A stretch of DNA of 64,000 bases, from NCBI GenBank assembly GCA_041228285.1, contig CP166133.1:3194567-3258566 (forward strand). The letters run 5' to 3'. This DNA is from Neisseriaceae bacterium CLB008 (GTDB lineage: Bacteria > Pseudomonadota > Gammaproteobacteria > Burkholderiales > Neisseriaceae). Both the position numbers and the translations under genes were made by a program. The notes under the pieces are model-generated. The model had not been told where the DNA came from. It saw only the letters and a program-made list of their open reading frames with translations, and ran no database searches. Positions 21,504 to 30,941 of the stretch are shown one piece after another (the first letter of the stretch is position 1; every line of letters begins with the position of its first letter).

Positions 21504-22565
21504 TCAGAGCTTGGCTTTTACCTCGGCCACTTCCGCCATTAGCTGACTCACTAATTCACCAGCGCCTAACTGGCGGCTAAGGCCAAGGCCTTGGCCGGCC
21601 CAGAGGGATAAATACTCATGATCGCCTTTAGCCTTGGCCGCTGCGCGTATCGGTGCAGTTAAGGCATTTTGAATGGGGTAATCGGGTACGCTGGCTTCGG
21701 CTTCGCGATGGCTGTTCATAAAATCATTCACAATGCCGCGAGCGTGCTTGCCTGAAAATAGTCGGGTTAAGCGGGTTTGATCACCGCTGGCCCTGCGCAT
21801 AGCGTTTAAATAAGGCTGAGGCAGCTGAGCTTCGGGGCAACCTAAAAAAGCGGTGCCCATTTGCACGGCGGCGGCGCCTAAGGCTTGTGCCGCAACAATG
21901 CCGCGCCCATCCATGATGCCGCCAGCGGCGATGACGGGAATGTCTAGCACATCCACGCAGGCCGGTAGCAATGCCATTAAGCCGACCAAGCTGTCATCGA
22001 CGGGGTTGATGAAGGTACCGCGATGGCCACCGGCTTCAAAGCCTTGGGCGCAAACGGCATCGGCGCCGATGTCGGCCCATGCGCGCGCCTCAGCCACCGT
22101 GGTGGCCGTACCAATGATGGCGATGCCCGCAGCCTTGAGCGCTAAAGCTTGCTCTTTGGTGAGCATACCAAAGGTAAAGCTGGCGACAGCGGGCTTGATG
22201 GCCAGTAAGGTCTCAAACTGCGGCAAGAACGGCTCGGCCCATTTTTGCGGTAGCTGCACCGGGCAGCCTAGTTCATCATATGTGGCCTTTAAATGAGCCA
22301 GCCCTTGCTGTGCAACCTGAGTATCGACCTGAGGATCGGGCAAGATAAAAAGGTTTAAAGCAAAAGGCCGATCGGTTAAGGCGCGAATCGCCACCGCGGC
22401 ATCCTTCATTTGCTGAGGAGTGAGCATGCTGGCGGCCAGCGTGCCTAAGCCACCGGCATTGGCCACCGCCGCTACCAGAGCCGGAGTGGTGGGGCCACCG
22501 GCCATCGGCGCTTGAATAATCGGGTGGGGGAGGTTAAACGTTTGCTGCAGATAGTGGCTGGACAT
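21504..22565 (-). CDS. Nitronate monooxygenase-like flavoprotein
   Basis: A 353-residue TIM-barrel flavoprotein of the 2-nitropropane dioxygenase/NMO family. Visible signatures are IIQAPMAGG at the N-terminus (about 17-25), CAQGFEAGGHRGTF (FMN site and catalytic His region, about 171-184) and IAAGGIMDGRG with AAAVQMGTAFL. Class I NMOs oxidise nitronates with FMN and O2 in the cytosol. The natural substrate here is unknown. It is followed downstream by the DnaA-box pair and shares its strand with the lysR gene upstream, 112 bases away. Confidence 0.87.
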   Translation of the reverse strand: MSSHYLQQTFNLPHPIIQAPMAGGPTTPALVAAVANAGGLGTLAASMLTPQQMKDAAVAIRALTDRPFALNLFILPDPQVDTQVAQQGLAHLKATYDELGCPVQLPQKWAEPFLPQFETLLAIKPAVASFTFGMLTKEQALALKAAGIAIIGTATTVAEARAWADIGADAVCAQGFEAGGHRGTFINPVDDSLVGLMALLPACVDVLDIPVIAAGGIMDGRGIVAAQALGAAAVQMGTAFLGCPEAQLPQPYLNAMRRASGDQTRLTRLFSGKHARGIVNDFMNSHREAEASVPDYPIQNALTAPIRAAAKAKGDHEYLSLWAGQGLGLSRQLGAGELVSQLMAEVAEVKAKL

Positions 22566-22677
22566 GAGGGTTCCTATTATCTGATTTATAGATTGATTGC
22601 ATTTATAAGCTTCATTTAATATTCATCTTTATTGTGGCACAGCATCTCATACTGAGTCTCTGACCGCAATGGTCAGC

Positions 22678-23559
22678 TTAGTCCTGGGTGTATTGCAGTG
22701 ACAGTAAGGCCAAAAAGCGCTGGGCAGCCGGTGAAGGGTTAGGTTGCCAAACGGCATAGGTTTGACGCTGAGGGGCTTCTAAGATAGGCCTATGGGTTAA
22801 GTTGGCTAGTTTTTGTGCGGTCGACAACGGCACCATGCCTAAGGCCAGCTGATTAGCCACGGTTTGGGTGAGCCAATCAATGTGGTCGATTTCAAAATGA
22901 ACCTGCCGCTTAAGGCCGGCTTTTTCAAAGGCTTGATCGGTTTGGCGGCGCGCGCTTGAGCCTTCGGGGTAATCCACCAGCGGCTGCTGGCTCAGGTTGG
23001 CTAAACTCAAGACGGCCTGCTGGGCCAGTGGATGCTCCGGCGCCATGATGGCCACCAGCTCTTCCGTGCCCAATAGCTGATGTGGCCAGGGCATCATGCT
23101 TTGGTCGCCCGGCGGTACGCCGATGAAGACGATGTCAGCCTGATGTTGGCGTAAGTCTTCTAAGAGTTGCCCACTCATGGCCATATGGAGACGATTGTTC
23201 ACCTTAGGGTGAAGGGCGTGAAACGCGCTTAAGGCAGCAACCAGATCGATGCTGTTTAAGGTTGAGATGGTGCCTAAGGCGAGTTGGCCGCCAATCTCAT
23301 CTTGGGCGGCGTGGACGGCGTCAATGATGGCCTGTTTGGCGGCCAGCATGGCCTTGGCCGGCTCGAGGATGGCTTGTCCTGCCTCGGTGAGGCTGACCTG
23401 GCGCTGATTGCGTAAAAATAAGGCGCAGCCTAATTCGTCTTCTAGCTTGGCGATTTGGTGGCTCAGCGCCGACTGCACCACATGGCATTGAGCGGCGGCG
23501 CGGGTAAAGTTCTTGGTTTCGGCCACGGCCAAAACATAGGTGAGCTGTTTTAAATTCAT
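22678..23559 (-). CDS. LysR family transcriptional regulator
   Basis: The product has 293 residues from the ATG at 23557-23559; residues upstream of this in the open frame do not fit LysR N-termini. The winged helix (1-60) has the conserved LTYVLAVAETKNFTRAAAQC and LEDELGCALFLR. The substrate-binding domain spans about 90-293. It is divergent from the MFS carrier at 23735, with 175 bases between them, and likely regulates that gene. No effector can be named. Confidence 0.9.
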   Translation of the reverse strand: MNLKQLTYVLAVAETKNFTRAAAQCHVVQSALSHQIAKLEDELGCALFLRNQRQVSLTEAGQAILEPAKAMLAAKQAIIDAVHAAQDEIGGQLALGTISTLNSIDLVAALSAFHALHPKVNNRLHMAMSGQLLEDLRQHQADIVFIGVPPGDQSMMPWPHQLLGTEELVAIMAPEHPLAQQAVLSLANLSQQPLVDYPEGSSARRQTDQAFEKAGLKRQVHFEIDHIDWLTQTVANQLALGMVPLSTAQKLANLTHRPILEAPQRQTYAVWQPNPSPAAQRFLALLSLQYTQD

Positions 23560-23734
23560 CGGCTGGCCAAGCGGCTTTCTGAGCATTGCTAACCAAATCA
23601 ATATAGGCCAATTGGGCCGATTAGGCGAGTGTTTCTGGCTTCCATCTCATTTCGAGATCATGGCCATGATTTTAAAGCGTTGGCGTTGGAGCTTAAACCC
23701 AAGGATACTAGGCGGGTCAAAAGGAATCTTTATC

Positions 23735-24931
23735 ATGTCTCTGAATAAAACTGCCGCCACGTCGGCGCCTGTGACCCTTACCGGGTCGTTAATCTTATTA
23801 ATGTCCATCGCCACAGGCTTAGCCGTGGCCAGTAATTATTACGCCCAGCCGCTGTTGGCGACGATGGCCACCTATTTTTCGTTGACGGTGCATCAAGCTG
23901 GCTTAATCGTCACCACCGCCCAACTGGGCTATGCCGTGGGGCTGATGTTCATCGTGCCCTTAGGCGATTTAATTGAGCAGCGCAAGCTGATTGTGGTGAT
24001 GACGGTGCTGGCTGCTCTTGGCCTATTGTTAACCGGTACCGCCAATAGCATGTGGGCGATTGTGTTGGGCACGGCCTTAACCGGCCTGTTTTCGGTGGTG
24101 GCGCAAATTTTGGTGCCGCTGTCGGCCACCTTGGCCAAGCCGGAAGAGCGCGGCCGCGTGGTCGGCATTTTGATGTCGGGCCTGATGCTGGGCATTCTCT
24201 TGGCACGCACCTTGGCTGGGGCTCTGGCAGAATTAGGCTCGTGGCGCACGGTGTATTGGGTGGCCAGCGTGATGATGTTAATGGTGGCGCTGATGTTGTG
24301 GCGTGGCCTACCACAGCATCAGCAAAACGCCACTATGTCTTATCCCAAGCTATTGCGTTCGATTGTCAGCCTTTTCGTGCATGAGCCCGTGCTGCGTACT
24401 CGTGCCATTCTGGGCGGCCTGGCTTTTGCCAACTTCAGCGTGTTGTGGACGTCGATCGCCTTTTTATTGGCCTCGCCCGCCTATGGGTATTCCGAATTTG
24501 TGATCGGCCTGTTTGGCCTGATTGGCGTGGCCGGCGCGATTGGTGCAAGCAAAACCGGTAAGCTTGTGGATAAGGGCTATGCCCAATACACCACGCTGTT
24601 TGGCTTTGTGGTTGTGTTGCTGTCGTGGTTGCCGATTTGGTGGGGGCAGTATGCCTTGCTGCCGCTGCTGTTGGGCGTCTTCTTCCTTGATTTGGCCGTA
24701 CCCGCCGTACACATCACTAATCAAACCATGATTTATCAAAGCATGCCCGAAGCGCGTGGTCGCCTGACTGCGGGTTATATGACCAGCTATTTCATCGGTG
24801 GTGCCGTGGGCTCAGTGGTGGCTGGAGCGGCATATCAATACGGTGGCTGGCATGGCGTGGCCTTGATTGGTGCAGTTTTGAGCCTAGTGGGCGTATTGTG
24901 GACGCTTAAGCATAGGGCCATTTTGTCCTAA
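23735..24931 (+). CDS. MFS transporter (DHA1-type drug/metabolite exporter)
   Basis: The product has 398 residues from the ATG at 23735, with AAGGA nine bases upstream; longer readings add a non-membrane, improbable N-terminus. Twelve membrane segments are predicted by eye. The loop after segment 2 reads PLGDLIEQRKL (motif A). ARTLAGALAELGSWRTVYW matches the segment 5 motif of 12-TM antiporters. Substrate is unknown. Control by the divergent LysR protein is likely. Confidence 0.87.
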   Translation: MSLNKTAATSAPVTLTGSLILLMSIATGLAVASNYYAQPLLATMATYFSLTVHQAGLIVTTAQLGYAVGLMFIVPLGDLIEQRKLIVVMTVLAALGLLLTGTANSMWAIVLGTALTGLFSVVAQILVPLSATLAKPEERGRVVGILMSGLMLGILLARTLAGALAELGSWRTVYWVASVMMLMVALMLWRGLPQHQQNATMSYPKLLRSIVSLFVHEPVLRTRAILGGLAFANFSVLWTSIAFLLASPAYGYSEFVIGLFGLIGVAGAIGASKTGKLVDKGYAQYTTLFGFVVVLLSWLPIWWGQYALLPLLLGVFFLDLAVPAVHITNQTMIYQSMPEARGRLTAGYMTSYFIGGAVGSVVAGAAYQYGGWHGVALIGAVLSLVGVLWTLKHRAILS

Positions 24932-24950
24932 AAGACCGATGTAGACACAA

Positions 24951-24988
24951 AACGCAGCCGTTTTAAGCGATGGCTGCGTTATTTTTTT
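24951..24988 (+). terminator. Intrinsic terminator after the MFS gene
   Basis: AACGCAGCC and GGCTGCGTT pair across a 12-base loop, followed by ATTTTTTT. Confidence 0.85.
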
Positions 24989-25096
24989 GCCAGAGTGTCT
25001 AGTGACGGATTCTGCACTGGCAGTGAGGGCGCAGGTTTGGCTAAGATAAAAGGCCGTCAACCTGACCGTTAACTTCAAGAGAAAACGCTGCACATC

Positions 25097-26035
25097 ATGA
25101 ATAGCTTAATCAAACTGAATCAATTTGTTGGTAAAACCTTCGCCATCTGGGTTTTACTGTTTGCGGCCCTGTCGTTTTGGGCGCCCAATGCCTTTACTTG
25201 GATTGGGGCCTACATTCCCTGGCTTTTAGGCCTCATTATGTTTGGCATGGGCGCCACTCTCACCGTGGGCGACTTTAAAGAAGTCGCGCGTCATCCCGTG
25301 GCAGTGGTGGTGGGCGTGGTGGCTCAGTTTGTGATCATGCCGTCGGTGGCCTATGTTTTGGCTAAGCTGTTTCAACTGCCGCCGGAAATTGCGGTTGGGG
25401 TGATTTTGGTGGGCGCTTGCCCAGGCGGTACATCGTCAAACGTGATGACGTATTTAGCCAAAGGCAATACGGCACTGTCGGTGGCCTGTACGTCGATTTC
25501 CACGCTGTTGGCGCCCGTGTTGACGCCGGCAATATTCTACCTTTTGGCCAGTCAGTGGTTGGAGGTGTCGGCCAGTGCCATGTTTGTGTCGGTGTTGAAA
25601 ATCGTGCTGCTGCCGATCTTCTTGGGCTTGATCGTGCGTGCGCTGTGGCAGCGTAAAGTAGAGCAGGCGGCGCAGATTTTGCCGTTGATCTCTGTGGTGG
25701 CCATTGTGATGATCGTGACCGCCGTGGTGGCCGGCAGCAAGGCCAATATCCTCACTTCTGGCCTGCTGATTTTTGGCATTGTGGTGTTGCATAATGGCTT
25801 TGGCTATTTACTGGGCTTTTTATTGGGTAAATTATTCAAATTGCCTTACGAGGACAATAAGGCCATCGCCATCGAGGTGGGCATGCAAAACTCAGGCCTC
25901 GGCGCTGCCCTTGCCGTGGCCCACTTCAGCCCGCTAACGGCCGTGCCCAGTGCGCTCTTTAGCCTCTGGCACAATATTTCCGGCCCCTTGTTGGCCACTT
26001 ATTGGGCCAGAAAAGCCGATAAAAAGGCGCAGTAA
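25097..26035 (+). CDS. BASS-family sodium symporter, copy 1 (PanS-like)
   Basis: A 312-residue membrane protein of the bile acid:sodium symporter family with about ten segments. Family signatures are [16 protein letters not shown] (about 38-53), [19 protein letters not shown] (about 112-130) and [20 protein letters not shown] near the end. Bacterial relatives carry organic anions such as ketopantoate (PanS). The actual substrate is not known. The start is the ATG at 25097. Copy 2 follows 88 bases downstream on the same strand. Confidence 0.88.
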   Translation: MNSLIKLNQFVGKTFAIWVLLFAALSFWAPNAFTWIGAYIPWLLGLIMFGMGATLTVGDFKEVARHPVAVVVGVVAQFVIMPSVAYVLAKLFQLPPEIAVGVILVGACPGGTSSNVMTYLAKGNTALSVACTSISTLLAPVLTPAIFYLLASQWLEVSASAMFVSVLKIVLLPIFLGLIVRALWQRKVEQAAQILPLISVVAIVMIVTAVVAGSKANILTSGLLIFGIVVLHNGFGYLLGFLLGKLFKLPYEDNKAIAIEVGMQNSGLGAALAVAHFSPLTAVPSALFSLWHNISGPLLATYWARKADKKAQ

Positions 26036-26123
26036 GCCGCCAATTTTAGGTATAAAAAGGCTGGCTTGGCCCCAGCTTATTCATTAAGATGGGGGCCTTA
26101 CAACCGATCATGGTCTTTGAGAG

Positions 26124-27065
26124 ATGAATGCACTGATTCGCATGAGCCAGTTTGTCAGCCGTTTTTTTGCCCTCTGGGTGTTGATGTTTGCCGTCATCGC
26201 TTTTTTTTGGCCCGCCGGCTTTATGTGGGTAGGGCCGTATATTCCCTGGTTCTTAGGCCTCATCATGTTTGGCATGGGGGCGACTTTAAGCCTCGGAGAT
26301 TTTAAACACATCGTGCGTCACCCTAAATCGGTGATCGTGGGCGTGTTCGCTCAGTTTTTAATCATGCCATCGCTGGCCTATGGTTTAGCGGTGACGTTTC
26401 AGCTGCCGCCCGAGATCGCCATCGGCGTGATTTTGGTGGGCGCCTGCCCCGGCGGTACCGCTTCCAACGTGATTACTTATTTGGCCCGCGGCAATACCGC
26501 CTTATCGGTAGCGTGTACCTCTGTCGCCACGCTGCTGGCGCCCATCTTGACGCCGGCCATTGTGTATTTCTTGGCCAGCCAGTGGATTGAGGTGTCGGCC
26601 AGCGCTATGGTGCTGTCGGTGCTGAAGATGGTGTTGCTGCCGGTGGCACTGGGCGTGATTGTGCGCACGCTGTGGCAAAACAAAGTGGATCGCGCGGCCG
26701 AAGTCTTGCCCTTAGTGTCGATGTTCATGATTGCGCTATTGGTGGCGGCCCTAATTGGCGCCAGTAAAGACAAGATCATTGAGTCTGGCCTAATGATTTT
26801 CTTGGTGGTGGTGCTACACAACGGCCTAGGCTTTTTGTGCGGCTATGCCTTGGGGGCTTTGTTTAAGTTGCCCTATGCCGACAATAAGGCCATCGCTATT
26901 GAAGTAGGGGTACAAAACTCTGGCTTAGGCGCCGCCTTGGCCGTGGCCCATTTTAGCCCCTTAGCAGCCGTTCCCAGCGCCATTTTTAGCCTGTGGCACA
27001 ATATTTCTGGCCCGCTTTTGGCAACGTATTGGGCGCGTAAGGAAGATAATAGAGACCCTAAATGA
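26124..27065 (+). CDS. BASS-family sodium symporter, copy 2
   Basis: A 313-residue paralogue of the preceding gene with the same start (MNALIRMSQFV against [11 protein letters not shown]) and the same signatures: GACPGGTASNVITYLARGN and [20 protein letters not shown]. Roughly 70 percent of positions match by eye. This is an old tandem duplication. The differences are spread through membrane segments, so substrate specificity may have diverged. Confidence 0.88.
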   Translation: MNALIRMSQFVSRFFALWVLMFAVIAFFWPAGFMWVGPYIPWFLGLIMFGMGATLSLGDFKHIVRHPKSVIVGVFAQFLIMPSLAYGLAVTFQLPPEIAIGVILVGACPGGTASNVITYLARGNTALSVACTSVATLLAPILTPAIVYFLASQWIEVSASAMVLSVLKMVLLPVALGVIVRTLWQNKVDRAAEVLPLVSMFMIALLVAALIGASKDKIIESGLMIFLVVVLHNGLGFLCGYALGALFKLPYADNKAIAIEVGVQNSGLGAALAVAHFSPLAAVPSAIFSLWHNISGPLLATYWARKEDNRDPK

Positions 27066-27495
27066 GACACATAGCCAATCCATTATAGAATATTCACTCT
27101 AATTTAAACGATTATTATTCGTACTATGATATGAAGGCTGATCCCAGTAAGCTAATGCCCTATCTTTTTGTATTTTCAGGATATAAAGGGTAACTTTAAA
27201 ATATTTCAAAATAAATTATCATTTTATACATGCAAATGTACTAGGCTGAGTGCATTAACCCGCGTTGCATAGCCTAAGGCTGCATGTTACTATAGCGCCC
27301 CATATGCCGTCCCCCGTAAATGAAATCACTTTCGGTTTGGTTTTGTTTTATGACATAATGATATCAACGATATCAATGAGTTCCGCGATTGGTTTCTCTT
27401 TCATTAAGCATGAAAAGAAGCCATTTTATTGTTTTAAGGGGGCGACCTATGACGATAAATATACCCCTATACCCTTACAGCATTAGAGTCTACCT
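27066..27495 (+). other. Leader region of the capsule operon
   Basis: A 430-base AT-rich gap. It holds a promoter at 27265-27293 and about 200 bases of untranslated leader before kpsM. A 60-codon reading frame (27304-27486) ends ten bases before kpsM but lacks a ribosome site and recognisable features. No JUMPstart/ops element was found. Confidence 0.5.
27265..27293 (+). promoter_or_regulatory. Probable capsule operon promoter
   Basis: TTGCAT (27265-27270), a 17-base spacer and TACTAT (27288-27293). It points toward kpsM, with about 200 bases of leader. Confidence 0.5.
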
Positions 27496-28278
27496 ATGTT
27501 CCTATCCGGCCTGTCAGTTCAAAAACGAGTGGTTCACGCCTTATTTTTGCGTGAACTGAAAACCCGTTTTGGGAAGTATCGGCTTGGGTACTTATGGGCC
27601 TTATTAGAGCCTGTGGCCCATTTGGCCGTGCTCATGCTGATTTTTGGCTACGTGATGTCGCGGGTGATGCCGGAAATTTCTTTTCTGGTGTTTCTGGTAA
27701 ATGGCTTGGTGCCGTGGTTTTTATTTTCGAACATTACCTCTCGTTCTTTAACCGCCATCGAGGCCAATCGTGGTTTGTTGAGTTATGCCCCGGTGCATCC
27801 TGTCGACACCTTATTGTCCAGAACGCTATTAGAATCGATGATTTATGTGGCAGTTTACGTGATTTTAATGGCGATATTGTGGTTACAAGGTGAATCGATC
27901 ACCTTGATCAATGTACCCCGGCTATTGTCGATTTGGCTGGCTATTACCGTCTTGTCTATGGGTTTAGGCCTGATTTTTATGGTGATTGGACATGCCTTTA
28001 ATGAGGCTCAGAAAATATTGCCGATTATTTTAAAGCCGCTGTACTTCATCAGCGGCATTATGTTTTCGATCAACATCATTCCACAGCAATATCATTATTT
28101 AGTGGATTGGAACCCTTTATTGCATGCGTTCGAACTACTGCGGCAAACGGTGGTGCCTGCTTACCAGATAATGCCTAGCTTGAGTTTGGGCTATTTATGG
28201 CAAAGTGCGGTGGTGGTTTTGGCCATCGGCTTGATTGTGTATAAGGGCCGTGAACCGGCGATACTGCGGTCATCATGA
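27496..28278 (+). CDS. kpsM: Capsule polysaccharide ABC transporter permease
   Basis: A 260-residue ABC-2 permease equivalent to KpsM/CtrC. The N-terminus carries the typical HALFLRELKTRFGKYRLGYLWALLEP. Six membrane segments follow. NPLLHAFELLRQ near residues 209-220 is characteristic. With KpsT it moves lipid-linked capsule polymer across the inner membrane. The stop overlaps the kpsT start (ATGA), so translation is coupled. It is first in the capsule operon. Confidence 0.95.
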   Translation: MFLSGLSVQKRVVHALFLRELKTRFGKYRLGYLWALLEPVAHLAVLMLIFGYVMSRVMPEISFLVFLVNGLVPWFLFSNITSRSLTAIEANRGLLSYAPVHPVDTLLSRTLLESMIYVAVYVILMAILWLQGESITLINVPRLLSIWLAITVLSMGLGLIFMVIGHAFNEAQKILPIILKPLYFISGIMFSINIIPQQYHYLVDWNPLLHAFELLRQTVVPAYQIMPSLSLGYLWQSAVVVLAIGLIVYKGREPAILRSS

Positions 28279-28940
28279 TTGATTTAATTAACCTTTCTAA
28301 GTCGTATAAAACCCCGCAGGGTCGCCACTATGTGTTCAAGGATTTGAACATCACCCTGCCGGAAGGCAAGAGCGTGGGCTTGATTGGGCGTAATGGGGCG
28401 GGTAAGTCGACGCTGCTACGCATCATTGGCGGCATTGATCGGCCCGACGGCGGCAAGGTACAGACCCAGAAAAAAATTTCTTGGCCGGTCGGCCTAGCCA
28501 GCGGTTTTCAGAGCAGCATGACCGGGCGCGAGAACGTCAAGTTTGTGGCGCGGCTCTACGCCGAGCCGCATGAGCTATTAGAAAAAGTGGCATTCGTGGA
28601 AGCCTTTGCTGAGCTGGGTAAGTATTTTGACATGCCGCTTAAGTCTTATTCTTCTGGCATGCGCTCTCGCCTAGGCTTTGGGCTGTCGATGGCGTTTGAT
28701 TTTGATTACTACCTCATTGACGAGGTAACGGCGGTGGGCGATGCCACCTTCCGCAAAAAAAGCGATGCGCTGATTCAAGAAAAGCGCCAGCGTAGCCAGT
28801 TTTTAATGGTGTCGCATAATTTAGGCGACATTAAAAAGTATTGTGACATGGCGCTCTTGATCGGGCGCCAGCGTGTGCAAGTATATGACGATGTAAACGA
28901 AGCGATTAAGGCTTATAAAGAAGATGAACAAACCCGATAA
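28275..28940 (+). CDS. kpsT: Capsule polysaccharide ABC transporter ATPase
   Basis: A 221-residue ATPase, KpsT/CtrD. Walker A is GRNGAGKST (about 38-46), the signature is YSSGMRSRL (about 125-133), and Walker B is YYLIDEVTAVGD (about 143-154), followed by the switch histidine in MVSHN. It powers KpsM. Its last 17 bases overlap the kpsE start in another frame. Confidence 0.95.
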   Translation: MIDLINLSKSYKTPQGRHYVFKDLNITLPEGKSVGLIGRNGAGKSTLLRIIGGIDRPDGGKVQTQKKISWPVGLASGFQSSMTGRENVKFVARLYAEPHELLEKVAFVEAFAELGKYFDMPLKSYSSGMRSRLGFGLSMAFDFDYYLIDEVTAVGDATFRKKSDALIQEKRQRSQFLMVSHNLGDIKKYCDMALLIGRQRVQVYDDVNEAIKAYKEDEQTR

Positions 28941-30939
28941 CCCAAATGGCTCAAGCGCCGAGGTAAAACCGGCTATGGCGCCAGCTAAACCCGTTGAGCC
29001 AGTGAAGCCTGTGGCTGAAGCCAAGCCCGCGGTTGCTCCAGTGAAGCCTGCTGAGCCTACGAAGCCTGTCGCCGAGGTAAAACCTGCAGTGGCGCCTGCA
29101 AAACCTGTAGAGCCGGTTAAACCCGTGGCTGAAGCCAAGCCCGCCGCTGCTCCAGAGAAAGCTGTTGAGCCCGCGAAGCCTGTCGCCGAGGTGAAACCAG
29201 CTGTAGTGCTTGCTAAACCTGTAGAACCGGTTAAGCCCGTGGCTGAAGCCAAGCCCGCGATTGCTCCAGTGAAATCTGCTGAGCCTACGAAGCCTGTCGC
29301 CGAGGTAAAACCTGCGGTGGCGTCTGCAAAACCTGTAGAACCGGTTAAGCCCGTGGCTGAAGCCAAACCCGCGGTTGCTCCAGTGAAGCCTGTTGAGCCT
29401 ACGAAACCTGTCGCTGAGGTGAAACCAGTTGTAGTGCCTGCAAAACCTGTAGAACCGGTTAAACCGGTGGCTGAAGCCAAGCCCGCGGTTGCTCCAGTGA
29501 AACCTGCTGAGCCTACGAAGCCTGTAGCTGAGGTAAAACCAGCTGTAGTGCCTGCAAAACCTGTAGAGCCGGTTAAACCTGCGGCTGAAGCCAAGCCCGC
29601 GGTTGCTCCAGTGAAACCTGTTGAGCCTGCGAAGCCTGTCGCTGAGGTAAAACCAGCTGTAGCGCCTGCAAAACCTGTAGAACCGGTTAAACCCGTGGCT
29701 GAAGCCAAGCCCGCGGTTGCTCCAGTGAAGCCTGCTGAGCTTGCGAAGCCTGTCGCCGAGGTAAAGCCTGCTAAACCGATTGCCATAAAAGCCGCGGGTA
29801 AGGGACGGCGTTGGCTGACGAAGCTGTCTGGCTGCGGCGGCTGTGGTTATCACATGCTTAAGCGTAACCGTCTCTTGGCGTTGTTGGTATTGCTGCCATT
29901 CTTGTTGGCCGTGCTGTATTTTGGCCTATTGGCTAAAGACCGCTATGTGAGTGAATCCATCGTGGTGGTTAAGCGTGCCGATGATTTAGGTGCGGTTAAT
30001 TTGAATCTTGGTGCGCTCCTGGGCGGTGGCAGCGCCACCGTGAGGGAAGACGCCATGCTGCTGCAGCAATACATTCTGGCGCCGGATATGTTGAAGAAGC
30101 TAGACGCTAAGCTTGATTTTAAAACCGCTTTTGCCGCTTCCGGCTGGGATCTGTTCCAGCGCTTGCCAAAAAACGTGTCGTTTGAAGATTATTTAGACTA
30201 TTACCGCAGTAAGATCAGCGTGGGCTTCGACGAAAAAACCTCGGTGTTGACCATCAGCACTCAGGGCTTTACGCCAGAATTTGCGCAGCAGTTTAACCAG
30301 GCAGTGCTGGCCGAGAGCGAAAGCTTCATCAACGAGCTGTCGCATAAGATCAGCCGTGAAGAAATGCTGTTTGCCAATCAAGAGATCAACCGCGCCTATG
30401 GCCAGCTGCAGGGCGCTAAAGAAACCTTGTTGACCTTCCAAAACGACAATAATTTGGTCGATCCGCAGGTGCAAATCGAAGCCACTAGCCGCCTCGTGGC
30501 CGAGTTACAGGCCAAGCAGGCCCAGCTTGAAGCCGAGTTGACCAATTATTTAAGCTATTTGAACGACGACACGCCGCAGATTAAGGCCGCCCGTAGCGCC
30601 ATCGAATCGATTCAGGCGCAAATTGAAAAAGAGCGGGCGACCTTAACCTCGTCAGAAGACGAGCAGCTGAACCAAAAAATGTTTGAGTTCGAAGAGCTTA
30701 AGGCCAAAGTTGCCTTTGAGGGCGATTTATACAAGCTGTCGCTGACGGCGCTAGAAAAAGCTCGGGTAGAAGCTGCCCGCAAGGCCAAGAGCCTGGCCGT
30801 AGTGAGCCAGCCTTATTTGGCTGAAGACGCGCGCTATCCACGCCGCCTGTATATGCTGCTGACCGTTTTATTGGTGAGCCTGCTGGTGTATGGCCTAACT
30901 AAGGTCACCCTATCCATTATTGAAGACCATAAGATTTGA
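28924..30939 (+). CDS. kpsE: Capsule export inner-membrane protein KpsE/CtrB with long repetitive N-terminus
   Basis: A 671-residue protein; ordinary KpsE/CtrB has about 380. Residues 28-274 are 13 repeats of 19 residues (KPVAEAKPAVAPVKPAEPT alternating with KPVAEVKPAVAPAKPVEPV). A basic linker with CGGCGYH follows, then the first membrane span (about 317-335) and the usual periplasmic PCP-type domain with a coiled coil (about 475-620). The second span lies near the C-terminus (LYMLLTVLLVSLLVYGLT). The extension lies before span 1, so it should be cytoplasmic. KpsE bridges the ABC transporter and the outer-membrane KpsD. The start at 28924 is inside kpsT. Confidence 0.93.
   Translation: MNKPDNPNGSSAEVKPAMAPAKPVEPVKPVAEAKPAVAPVKPAEPTKPVAEVKPAVAPAKPVEPVKPVAEAKPAAAPEKAVEPAKPVAEVKPAVVLAKPVEPVKPVAEAKPAIAPVKSAEPTKPVAEVKPAVASAKPVEPVKPVAEAKPAVAPVKPVEPTKPVAEVKPVVVPAKPVEPVKPVAEAKPAVAPVKPAEPTKPVAEVKPAVVPAKPVEPVKPAAEAKPAVAPVKPVEPAKPVAEVKPAVAPAKPVEPVKPVAEAKPAVAPVKPAELAKPVAEVKPAKPIAIKAAGKGRRWLTKLSGCGGCGYHMLKRNRLLALLVLLPFLLAVLYFGLLAKDRYVSESIVVVKRADDLGAVNLNLGALLGGGSATVREDAMLLQQYILAPDMLKKLDAKLDFKTAFAASGWDLFQRLPKNVSFEDYLDYYRSKISVGFDEKTSVLTISTQGFTPEFAQQFNQAVLAESESFINELSHKISREEMLFANQEINRAYGQLQGAKETLLTFQNDNNLVDPQVQIEATSRLVAELQAKQAQLEAELTNYLSYLNDDTPQIKAARSAIESIQAQIEKERATLTSSEDEQLNQKMFEFEELKAKVAFEGDLYKLSLTALEKARVEAARKAKSLAVVSQPYLAEDARYPRRLYMLLTVLLVSLLVYGLTKVTLSIIEDHKI
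29005..29745 (+). repeat. 13 tandem 57-base units (114-base higher-order period) inside kpsE
   Basis: Each unit encodes 19 residues. Units alternate between an A type (AEAKPAVAPVKP) and a B type (AEVKPAVAPAKP), giving a 114-base period. Degenerate partial units flank the array (28960-29004 and 29746-29780). Because 57 is a multiple of three, unit gain or loss would keep the frame. Confidence 0.92.
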
Positions 30940-30941
30940 TT

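Noticed and set aside
24565..24573. A further TGTGGATAA DnaA-box match
   Set aside because: A single copy inside the coding part of an MFS gene, best explained by chance.
27304..27486. 60-codon frame just before kpsM
   Set aside because: No ribosome site, odd composition and no recognisable domain. It could be a leader peptide but the sequence does not support it.
28821..29786. Long minus-strand frame with Gly/Ala/Thr/Ser repeats
   Set aside because: It is the mirror of the kpsE repeat array, with no ribosome site, and it runs into the end of kpsT. The plus-strand reading is a known family.
28951..29853. Second minus-strand frame rich in Arg/Tyr/Phe/Ser repeats
   Set aside because: Another shadow of the same repeat; amino-acid content is unlike a real protein.
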